A stretch of DNA of 64,000 bases from assembly GCF_016714285.1 (NCBI RefSeq), contig NZ_JADJNN010000002.1, forward strand, positions 643,001 to 707,000. The letters run 5' to 3'. The position numbers and the translations under genes are program-made. This document shows positions 57,351 through 64,000 of this stretch, piece by piece. Below the pieces are notes generated by a model. That model made no database searches. It saw only the letters and a program-made list of their open reading frames with translations, and was not told the origin of the DNA. Numbering within the stretch: the first letter of the stretch is position 1; the number at the start of each line of letters is the position of its first letter. Origin of the DNA: Nannocystis sp. Its GTDB lineage: Bacteria; Myxococcota_A; Polyangia; Nannocystales; Nannocystaceae.

Positions 57351-59522
57351 GTGAGACCCGCGATGCCGCCCGTCGCCCCGATCGATCCCAGCCAGCTGAG
57401 CCACCCGAGCCTCTATCTCAACCGGGAGTTGAGCCAGCTCGAGTTCAACCGACGCGTGCTCGAGCAGGCCAAGGACCGCGGCTTGCCGCTGCTCGAGCGG
57501 CTGCGCTTCCTGACGATCTTCAGCACCAACCTCGACGAGTTCTACGAGATCCGGGTCGCGAGCATCAAGGAGCAGGTCGGCTTCGGCCTGCCGCAGCTGA
57601 GCGTCGACGGGCGCGGCCCGCAGGACACGCTGCAGGAGATCAAGGGCGTCGCCCAGCGGCTGGTCCGGGAGCAGTACCAGATCCTTCAGGAGCAGATCCT
57701 GCCGGCGCTGGCGCTCGAGGGCATCCGCCTGCTCAAGATCTACACCTGGACGAAGGACCAGTCGGACTGGCTGGAGGCCTACTTCGACCGCGAGGTGCTG
57801 CCGGTGCTGACGCCGATCGGCCTCGACCCCTCGCACCCGTTCCCGAACATCCAGAACAAGAACCTGAACCTGATCGTGGCGCTCGCGGGCGACGACGCGT
57901 TCGGCCGCGACAGCGGCATTGCGATCGTGCAGATCCCCCGCAGCCTGCCGCGCCTGGTGTTCCTGCCGCCCGAGGTCGCCGAGGGGCCGCACGGCTTCGC
58001 GTTGCTCGGCTCGATCGTCACGACCTTCGTGCGCAAGCTGTTCCCGGGCATGAACGTGACCGGCGCGTTCCAGTTCCGCGTCACCCGTGACAGCGAGCTG
58101 TGGGTGCAAGAGGAGGACGTCGAGGACCTGCTGAACGCGCTCAAGGGCGAGCTGCGGACCCGCAACTTCGGCGACGCGGTGCGCCTCGAGGTGGCCGAGA
58201 ACTGCCCGCCGGAGATGTCGGACTTCCTGCTGCAGAAGTTCGGGCTCGGCCAGGACGACCTCTACCGGGTCGACGGCCCCGTCAATCTGCACCGGCTCGC
58301 CACGCTCTATGAGGTGATCAAGCGGCCCGAGCTCAAGTTCCCGACCTTCATCCCCGGGCCGAAGCGGGCGCGCCTGACCGAGAGCAGCGACATCTTCGCC
58401 GAGCTGCGTCGCGGCGACATCTTGCTGCACCACCCGTACGAGAGCTTCTCGCAGGTGCTGGAGATGGTCCGCCAGGCCGCGGCCGACCCGCGGGTGCTGG
58501 CGATCAAGCAGACGCTGTACCGCACGGGGGTGGACTCGCCGATGGCCGAGGCGCTGCTCGAGGCGGCGCGCGCCGGCAAGGAAGTGACGGCGGTGGTCGA
58601 GCTGCGCGCGCGCTTCGACGAGGCGGCGAACATCGGCCTGGCGACGCGGCTGCAGCAGGCGGGGGTGACGGTGGTCTACGGGATCGTCGGCTACAAGACC
58701 CACGCGAAGGTGCTGCTCATCGTCCGCCGCGAGGACATCGGCGGCCTGCGCCGCTACGTGCACCTCGGCACCGGCAACTACCACTCGATCACGACGCAGT
58801 TCTACTGCGACTTCAGCTTCCTCACCAGCGACCCGCAGATCGGCGTGGACGTGCACAACGTGTTCATGCAGCTGACGGGGCTCGGGCAGTGCGCGACGCT
58901 GGCGAAGCTGTTGATGTCGCCGTTCACGCTGATGGACCGCCTGCTGGCGATGATCGACCGCGAGACGGAGCACGCCCGGGCGGGCCGGGTGGCGCGCATC
59001 GTCATGAAGGCCAACGCGGTCACCGAGCCGAGGGTGATCGAGGCGCTGTACCGGGCCTCGCAGGCGGGGGTGAGCGTCGACCTGATCATCCGCGGGATCT
59101 GCTGCCTGCGGCCGGGCGTGCCGGGGGTCTCCGACAAGATCCGCGTGCGGTCGATCGTCGGCCGCTTCCTCGAGCACCACCGCGTCTACTACTTCCTCAA
59201 CGACGGCCAGGAGCAGGTCTACTGCGGCTCGGCCGACCTGATGTCGCGCAACTTGATGCGCCGGGTCGAGACGGCTTTTCCGATCGAGGACCCGCTGCTG
59301 CGCGCCCGCGTGATCCATGAGGGCCTGCTCAGCTACCTCGCCGACAACATGCAGGCGTGGGAGATGCAGACCGACGGCAGCTACGTGCGCTGCCAGCCCG
59401 GCGCCGAGGAGCCGCGCACGGCCCAGGAGCTGCTGCTGCGCCAGCTCTCGGCCAGCAGCGTGGCCGCGCACGCGCAGCTGCTGCTCGACGATATTTTGGT
59501 GCGCCAGGATCTGCTCGAGTAG
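57351..59522 (+). CDS. ppk1: Polyphosphate kinase Ppk1
   Basis: A 723-aa enzyme making long-chain polyphosphate from ATP. It has the four Ppk1 domains: LYLNRELSQLEFNRRVL at the start, FFDR-type segment (AYFDREVLPVLTPIGLDPSHPFP), HPYESF and TLYRTGVDSPM, YGIVGYKTHAKVLLI with the phosphorylated His near residue 446, HLGTGNYH, and EHHRVYYFLN with the second His near 610. Length is normal. GTG 57351 is supported by TAGGAT 9 nt upstream; ATG 57363 is an alternative. Ppx lies 0.8 kb downstream on the other strand. Confidence 0.95.
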   Translation: MRPAMPPVAPIDPSQLSHPSLYLNRELSQLEFNRRVLEQAKDRGLPLLERLRFLTIFSTNLDEFYEIRVASIKEQVGFGLPQLSVDGRGPQDTLQEIKGVAQRLVREQYQILQEQILPALALEGIRLLKIYTWTKDQSDWLEAYFDREVLPVLTPIGLDPSHPFPNIQNKNLNLIVALAGDDAFGRDSGIAIVQIPRSLPRLVFLPPEVAEGPHGFALLGSIVTTFVRKLFPGMNVTGAFQFRVTRDSELWVQEEDVEDLLNALKGELRTRNFGDAVRLEVAENCPPEMSDFLLQKFGLGQDDLYRVDGPVNLHRLATLYEVIKRPELKFPTFIPGPKRARLTESSDIFAELRRGDILLHHPYESFSQVLEMVRQAAADPRVLAIKQTLYRTGVDSPMAEALLEAARAGKEVTAVVELRARFDEAANIGLATRLQQAGVTVVYGIVGYKTHAKVLLIVRREDIGGLRRYVHLGTGNYHSITTQFYCDFSFLTSDPQIGVDVHNVFMQLTGLGQCATLAKLLMSPFTLMDRLLAMIDRETEHARAGRVARIVMKANAVTEPRVIEALYRASQAGVSVDLIIRGICCLRPGVPGVSDKIRVRSIVGRFLEHHRVYYFLNDGQEQVYCGSADLMSRNLMRRVETAFPIEDPLLRARVIHEGLLSYLADNMQAWEMQTDGSYVRCQPGAEEPRTAQELLLRQLSASSVAAHAQLLLDDILVRQDLLE

Positions 59523-59572
59523 CGCGACCTGAGAAGTTCCTGGCGAAGGACGACGTGGGATCGATCGGCCGC

Positions 59573-60235
59573 TCACTCGCCGGCGGGCGTGGCGATCAGC
59601 GGGCCGTCGAGGGCGAGGCGGAGCTCGACCTCGTCGAGGTTGCGCGGGTGCTGGCTGACGGCCCCGGGTACGGCGCACTCGCGGAGGTGGAGCGCGCCGC
59701 ACAGGCCCTGGGCCTGGGCCCTGGTGGCGAGCTCGCGGGCGCGGGCCAGCCAGCGCTCGATGAGGGCGAGGCGGTGCTGCTCGGGGTCGTCGACCAGCGC
59801 GACGGCGGGGCCGAAGCCGAGCTGCACGGGGTGCTTGAGCTTGCCGCCGGCGGTGGCCGTCGCGGCGAGGACCGCGTGGAGGGCGGCGACGCTGCGGGCG
59901 CGCGGCCAGTAGCTGGCCTCGACGGCGAGCGGGACGTGGACGTGGCCGCTGCAGACCACGGCCGCGATCTCGTGGCCGGCGCGGCTGCTCTTGTCGATGT
60001 TGCGGCGCAGGTCGAGGCCGGCGAGCAGCACGCGCGCGCCGGGCAGGACGCCGGCGAGCTCGCGGGCGGCGGCGTCGACGGAGGACTCGATGAGGGCGAC
60101 GGCGCGGCTGACCTCGAGCTCGGTCACCTGCACGCTGATCTCGACGCGGATGTGGTCGGGGCGGAGGACCAGCGAGGCGGGGCCATCGCTGCGGAGGACC
60201 AGGCGCGGGGCGTGTACTTCGCTGGACTTCATCAT
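59573..60235 (-). CDS. SIMPL/DUF541-like protein
   Basis: A 220-aa protein without signal peptide. The strand VHAPRLVLRSDGPASLVLRPDHIRVEISV (in parts) followed by a long helix (SRAVALIESSVDAAARELAG) and ARVLLAGLDLRRNIDK resembles the SIMPL (DUF541) fold, which usually begins G.G.v.v.PD.a.v. The second half repeats the strand-helix pattern (GKLKHPVQLGFGPAVALVDD, ERWLARARELATRA). SIMPL proteins are mostly periplasmic, so the cytosolic form is odd. Assignment is tentative. TACGAT lies 8 nt before the ATG. Confidence 0.6.
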   Translation of the reverse strand: MMKSSEVHAPRLVLRSDGPASLVLRPDHIRVEISVQVTELEVSRAVALIESSVDAAARELAGVLPGARVLLAGLDLRRNIDKSSRAGHEIAAVVCSGHVHVPLAVEASYWPRARSVAALHAVLAATATAGGKLKHPVQLGFGPAVALVDDPEQHRLALIERWLARARELATRAQAQGLCGALHLRECAVPGAVSQHPRNLDEVELRLALDGPLIATPAGE

Positions 60236-60243
60236 GGCGCCGC

Positions 60244-60249
60244 ATCGTA
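60244..60249 (-). promoter_or_regulatory. -10 box TACGAT, 8 nt before the start
   Basis: Minus strand: TACGAT, GCGGCGCC, ATG at 60235. Confidence 0.55.
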
Positions 60250-60322
60250 GGCCAGCGGGGGCGCGGGCACGAGGGGGCACGCGCGGCTCGAAGCGAGGCG
60301 CCTCGCTGGCACGAGGCCCCGA

Positions 60323-61876
60323 TCAGCGCACGCGCAGCTCGAAGCCGACGCCCTGGATCTTGCTGGCCTCCTCGATGAGGTCGGCGAGGGTCAGCGGGTG
60401 GCCCTCGATCCAGTCGGCGGGGAAGGCCAGCTCGAGGCCGGTCTTGCGCGGGCTGACGGTGAAGGGCGGGAGCGGCCGCGGGCTGCGGCTGCGGGCCAGG
60501 CGGACGGCGAGGCGCAGCAGCAGGCACAGGCGCAGGGCGAGCTCGGCCTCGTGCGGGGGCAGGGCGGCGAACAGCTCGCGGGTGAGCTTCTTGCGCTGGC
60601 CGAGCACGAGGGTCGCGAGCAGGTCCTGGTCGGCGCGCGAGAAGCCGGGCATCTCGGAGTTGGCGACGAGATAGGCGCCGTGGCGGTGGTAGCCGGAGTA
60701 GGCGATCGACAGGCCGATCTCGTGCAGGCGGGCGGCCCAGGTGAGCAGCTGGCGGCCGACCCCGGGGTCGATGCCCCACGCGGCCGCGACCTGGTTCAGG
60801 CAGTGCAGGGCGATGCGCTCGACGCGGGAGGCCTGGCCCATGTCGACGTGGTAGCGCGAGCAGAACTGGCGGATCGTCTGGTCGCGGGCGTCCTCGTGGC
60901 GGATGCGGCCGAGCAGGTCGTAGAGCAGACCCTCGCGCATCGAGCCGCCGGTGGTCGCCATCTGCTCGACGCCGAAGCTCTCGAACAGGGCGAGGAGGAT
61001 CGCCACGCCGCCGGGCAGCACGCCGGCGCGGTCGGCCTGCACGCCGGGGATCGCGGCGATCTTGGCGGTGCTGCCGGCGGCGATCAGCGCCTTCTTGAGC
61101 TGGCGCAGGCCGGCGAGGGTGATGCCGCGGTCGCTCCAGCCGTGCTGGCGCAGGAGGGCGTCGATCGCGAGGATCGTGCCGGAGGAGCCGACGCAGCTGT
61201 CCCAGCCGCCCTCGAGGTAGCGGCGCTCGATCGGCTCGAGCTTGAGGCGAGCGGCGATCTCGGCCCGCTTGAAGTCCTCGCCGCGGACCTTGCCGTCGGC
61301 GAAGAAGCGCAGGCTGTAGACGACGCAGCCCATGTTGAGGCTGTCCGTGCGGATCGGTGAGAAGTGCTCGCCGAGCACGCACTCGGTGCTGCCGCCGCCG
61401 ATGTCGACGACCAGGCGGCGACCGCTGTCGTCGGCGAGGCTGTGCGAGACGCCGAGGTAGATCAGCCGCGCCTCCTCGCTGCCGGCGATGATCTCGATCG
61501 GGTGGCCGAGCGCGGCCTGGGCGGCGGGCAGGAAGTCGCGCGCGTTCACGGCCTGGCGCAGGGCGCTGGTGCCGACCGCGCGCACGCGCTCGAGCGGGAG
61601 CTCGCGCAGGCGCTGACCGAAGCGCTCGAGGCAGGCCACCGCCCGCGCCTGGGCCTTCTCACCGAGGCGCTGCTGGTCGTCGAGGCCCGCGGCCAGGGCG
61701 ACCCGCTCGCGCAGGCGGTCGAGGATGTGAAAGTGGGTGTCGTCGACGACGCGCGCGACGACCATGTGAAAGCTGTTCGACCCGAGGTCGACCGCCGCGA
61801 CGCTCTCGCTGGTCGATGGCTCGTGGTGCGACGGCTCCGCGGCGCCGTCGCCCTGCGGCAAGCCGGGGCTGCTCAC
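60323..61876 (-). CDS. ppx: Exopolyphosphatase/guanosine pentaphosphatase (Ppx/GppA)
   Basis: A 517-aa enzyme of the ASKHA fold that releases phosphate from polyphosphate ends or converts pppGpp. VAAVDLGSNSFHMVVARV is the N-terminal phosphate loop, DIGGGSTECVLG the second, with ALRQAVNARDFL and GSEEARLIYLGVSHSL between. The C-terminal 180 aa include an HD-like helical region (EIGLSIAYSGYHRHGAYLV). GTG start at 61876 overlaps the preceding amphi-Trp gene's stop (GTGA), so they are coupled. Together with Ppk1 it forms a polyphosphate make/break pair. Confidence 0.93.
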   Translation of the reverse strand: MSSPGLPQGDGAAEPSHHEPSTSESVAAVDLGSNSFHMVVARVVDDTHFHILDRLRERVALAAGLDDQQRLGEKAQARAVACLERFGQRLRELPLERVRAVGTSALRQAVNARDFLPAAQAALGHPIEIIAGSEEARLIYLGVSHSLADDSGRRLVVDIGGGSTECVLGEHFSPIRTDSLNMGCVVYSLRFFADGKVRGEDFKRAEIAARLKLEPIERRYLEGGWDSCVGSSGTILAIDALLRQHGWSDRGITLAGLRQLKKALIAAGSTAKIAAIPGVQADRAGVLPGGVAILLALFESFGVEQMATTGGSMREGLLYDLLGRIRHEDARDQTIRQFCSRYHVDMGQASRVERIALHCLNQVAAAWGIDPGVGRQLLTWAARLHEIGLSIAYSGYHRHGAYLVANSEMPGFSRADQDLLATLVLGQRKKLTRELFAALPPHEAELALRLCLLLRLAVRLARSRSPRPLPPFTVSPRKTGLELAFPADWIEGHPLTLADLIEEASKIQGVGFELRVR

Positions 61877-62349
61877 GGGTTGTCGCGGTTGTTGCTGCCG
61901 CGCGGGTTATGCATGGACACGTCGGCGGTGTGCAGCTCGCCCTCGTGGGCCTCACCCTTGGCCTCGCTGGCGTCGACGGCGTCGGGCGTGGCGTGGCTGG
62001 CGGGCAGCTCGTGGGCCTCGGCGTCGGCGGCGGGCTCGGACGCTGTGGCGGGCTCGGTCGGTGCGGCTGGTTCAGCGGGAGCGGCGTCGATGTGGAGGTC
62101 GAGGGCGGGGTCGGGGGCGTTGAACTTGCGCCACGTCAGCTCGAGGTTGAGGGTCTGCCGGCGGCCGCGGTCGCGGGCGGACAGGCTGAAGCCGACGACG
62201 CCGCGCGGGCCGAGCACGATCTCCTCGTCGTCCTGGCGGACGCGCACGGTGCCGGCCTTGAGGGCCTGGACCAGCTGTTCGAGGTAGGCGACGACGTGCG
62301 GCAGCTCGACCGCGCCATCGACCTTCAGATCTTTGCGTGCGTGTTTCAT
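61873..62349 (-). CDS. Amphi-Trp-domain protein coupled to ppx
   Basis: A 158-aa protein. Residues 1-85 match the small amphi-Trp domain: a helix (LPHVVAYLEQLVQALKAG), strands VRVRQDDEEIVLGPRGVVGFSL and LNLELTWRK. A low-complexity Ala/Glu/Pro tail of about 70 aa follows. In the family these proteins occur near polyphosphate or stress genes but have no firm activity. It is cotranscribed with ppx by GTGA overlap. Start at 62349 is preferred over 62421 because the helix begins there and CACCAT lies 10 nt upstream. Confidence 0.78.
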   Translation of the reverse strand: MKHARKDLKVDGAVELPHVVAYLEQLVQALKAGTVRVRQDDEEIVLGPRGVVGFSLSARDRGRRQTLNLELTWRKFNAPDPALDLHIDAAPAEPAAPTEPATASEPAADAEAHELPASHATPDAVDASEAKGEAHEGELHTADVSMHNPRGSNNRDNP

Positions 62350-62493
62350 GGCGGCCCGGATGGTGCCACGTGTGTGCGCCGTAGCCCAGCCCGAGGGCCG
62401 CCCGGGTTTCGCCGCCCCCATCTCGCCGCGGCATTCGCAACCTTCATCGCCGCGGCTGTCCCGGCGCGCGCAGATTGTGCCAAGCTAGGCGCC

Positions 62494-64000
62494 ATGTCCC
62501 GGCCCGAACGCTCCCAGACCGACCTTGAGGTGCTCCGCAGCAGCCATCGCGGCAAGTTCGTCACCCTCGGCGTGTTGCTCGCCGCAGCGGGCGGCGTGTG
62601 GTGGTTTTTCAACCGGACCGGACCGATCGGCAACAGCGAGGACCCGAGTCACGTGCTGGTCGTGACCCAGAGCCACATCCGCTACAAGCCCTACCTCGAG
62701 CAGTGGGGCTTCGTGGCCCAGGAGGGCCGCCAGCAGACGATGGAGGAGGAGGCGAAGGAGAAGTTCCCCGAGGACGCGATCGCGGGGGTGCCGGCGATCT
62801 TGCAGCTGGCGGACTGGGCCGGCTACGCGTACGTCGCGTTCGAGAACCCGAAGAACGTCGACTTCGCCGGGCTCGAGGTCGAGGGCGGGATCCCCAGCTT
62901 CGAGCCCTATCACCGCTTCGCCGTGATCAGCGCCGGTGACTACGCCTTCCCGCACAAGCTGACGGTGAACGCCAAGCCCTCGGAGGTGATGCGCGGGGCG
63001 GACCTCGATCTGCTGAGCGCGCTGTTCGCCCAGGAGCCGCTGGCGGGCACGCTGCGCGAGGACCCGAAGAACCCGCCCGAGGTGATGCTGCTGCGCGGCA
63101 CCCTCGAGGAGGGCCTGCACCGCCTGACGGCGGTGAAGGACGCGGAGAGCACGGTGGCGAAGATCGCCGACCAGGCGCGCGCGCTGCTGGTCGACAAGGA
63201 GCAGGCCGACCCGAAGCCGGCGATGCTGGGCGGCATCCACGAGAGCCTCAACGCGATCGCCCTGGCCGACGGCAGCACCCTGGTGCTCGCGCGTCAGGTC
63301 CACTTCTCGAGCACGGGCTACAAGGCTGAGCTCGAGCTCGACCGCAACTGGGAGTTCTCGTACCTGCCCGCGGGCGCTGGTCTGGGCGCTGCTCCGGGCG
63401 GCGAGCGCACGGCCTGTCCGAGCCTGCTCGGCGGCAGCCTCGAGGAGACCGGGAGCCGCCCGAACTTCCGCTTCTCGCCGCGGGGCGACGTGGTGCTCGT
63501 GCACAGCGACGGGGTCTCGCAGGTGTGGCAGCTCGACCATGGCGCGGGCAAGCCGGCGTGTAACTTCGTCGCGCTCGGCAAGATCGGCCTGCCGCTGGCC
63601 CGCGGCGAGGACCCGGGCGAGCCGCAGCGCAGCGGCCGGGTCGTGCGCGGTCGCTTCGACGGCGCCGACTCGGTGGTGTACGTGGTCAAGCCGGGCGAGG
63701 AGGTGCCGACCGAGCTCGCGCGCAGCCCGTCGATCCGCTTCGACCCGGCGGCCTGGGTGGCCGACGACTGGATCGCGGCGCCGGGCTACATCGCCGACTC
63801 CGACGCGAGCGGCGGCCTCTACTTGCTGAGCCCGAGCCACCCCGACCACGCGCTGCGCCTCGACGCGATGGCGCTCGACGCCTCGACGGCGATCCACCAG
63901 ATCGCGCCGGCGCCAGACGGCCCGAACGGCCCGCGCCTGCTGATCACCGCCTCGAGCGACCGCGGTCAGCGGCTGTTCCGCGTCGACGCGCCCAAGCCGT
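62494..64000 (+). CDS. Membrane-anchored protein of unknown function, runs off the window
   Basis: Open from ATG 62494 to the last base, at least 502 aa. Residues 1-18 are cytoplasmic, about 19-37 a membrane segment (FVTLGVLLAAAGGVWWFF), and the rest is outside, rich in strands with recurring patterns such as FRFSPRGDVVLVHSDG and DGPNGPRLLITASSD, which suggests a beta-propeller-like domain. CAAGCT lies 7 nt before the ATG, a weak version of the leaderless geometry. No family recognised; the C-terminus is missing. Confidence 0.7.
   Translation, partial: MSRPERSQTDLEVLRSSHRGKFVTLGVLLAAAGGVWWFFNRTGPIGNSEDPSHVLVVTQSHIRYKPYLEQWGFVAQEGRQQTMEEEAKEKFPEDAIAGVPAILQLADWAGYAYVAFENPKNVDFAGLEVEGGIPSFEPYHRFAVISAGDYAFPHKLTVNAKPSEVMRGADLDLLSALFAQEPLAGTLREDPKNPPEVMLLRGTLEEGLHRLTAVKDAESTVAKIADQARALLVDKEQADPKPAMLGGIHESLNAIALADGSTLVLARQVHFSSTGYKAELELDRNWEFSYLPAGAGLGAAPGGERTACPSLLGGSLEETGSRPNFRFSPRGDVVLVHSDGVSQVWQLDHGAGKPACNFVALGKIGLPLARGEDPGEPQRSGRVVRGRFDGADSVVYVVKPGEEVPTELARSPSIRFDPAAWVADDWIAAPGYIADSDASGGLYLLSPSHPDHALRLDAMALDASTAIHQIAPAPDGPNGPRLLITASSDRGQRLFRVDAPKP

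Noticed and set aside
56847..61382. 1511-aa minus-strand ORF over sixA, ppk1 and ppx
   Set aside because: No domain and highly skewed composition; the recognised genes explain the DNA.
1..64000. tRNA, rRNA or riboswitch (for example a Moco element near modB or mocA)
   Set aside because: I looked near modB, xdhC and mocA and at larger gaps and found no convincing cloverleaf or riboswitch core; xdhC appears leaderless, leaving no room for one.

Overview
The window is high-GC DNA (roughly 70% by eye) with almost every coding signal on long, third-position-GC-rich ORFs. Eukaryote-type Ser/Thr kinases, many secreted Cys-rich lipoproteins (Stig1-like, DUF4215-like, MopE-like and C-type-lectin-like), an AgmX/PglI-type TonB-like protein and an ECF sigma operon point to a myxobacterium. 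The set of lipoproteins with TSG-rich linkers most resembles the Nannocystis/Plesiocystis group. That placement is an inference from gene content. I see no tRNA, rRNA, CRISPR array, insertion sequence or replication origin.

Layout. 1-1.8 kb: end of a molybdate ABC importer (modB, modC) and an unknown protein. 1.9-12.8 kb: a run of minus-strand envelope genes, comprising an LtaS-like sulfatase with four Ig-like repeats, two outer-membrane-like or Cys-rich secreted proteins, a translationally coupled sigma/TPR/lipoprotein operon, and a coupled pair of outer-membrane-like proteins. 13.0-17.5 kb: a MarR regulator and a heterodimeric MdlA/MdlB-type ABC exporter. 17.7-23.3 kb: small lipoproteins, XdhC and MocA-like molybdoenzyme maturation factors around a large unknown lipoprotein, and a crotonase. 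23.6-29.2 kb: two large Ser/Thr kinases. 29.3-33.6 kb: a full-length, plant-like phytochelatin synthase, a Stig1-like lipoprotein, a cytochrome P460-like lipoprotein and RsmB. 33.8-39.3 kb: lipoproteins, an alpha/beta hydrolase, a caspase/CHAT-like candidate followed by a HEAT-repeat protein, and an SPFH lipoprotein. 39.4-49.8 kb: two related large membrane proteins flanking a geranylgeranyl-reductase-like flavoprotein, an AAA ATPase + TOPRIM-like pair that looks like a defence module, an OmpA lipoprotein, two DUF1554-like lipoproteins and a UbiA prenyltransferase. 50-56.5 kb: AgmX-like protein, ferritin-like lipoprotein, lectin lipoprotein and a three-gene operon. 56.9-62.3 kb: a polyphosphate cluster (SixA, Ppk1, SIMPL-like, Ppx, amphi-Trp). 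The last gene runs off the window.

Three signals cut across gene boundaries and are the most unusual content. (1) A short palindromic word, GGGACA(T/G)GTCC and its inverted pairs, recurs many times inside genes and between them, like a HIP1 or DNA-uptake-type iterated sequence. (2) At least ten genes carry short tandem or direct repeats at or just after their stop codon, several of them copies of the gene's own 3' end. (3) About fifteen genes have a TANNNT -10 box only 6-10 nt before the start codon and no Shine-Dalgarno, i.e. they look leaderless; the MarR gene has the clearest case with a TTGACC/TACAAT promoter.

Several coding frames are interrupted at homopolymers: a C6 run in the flavoprotein, a C-rich site in the OmpA lipoprotein, and a C9 run that decides whether a membrane protein is fused to UbiA. 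These could be assembly errors, decay or slippage switches, and they are flagged individually.
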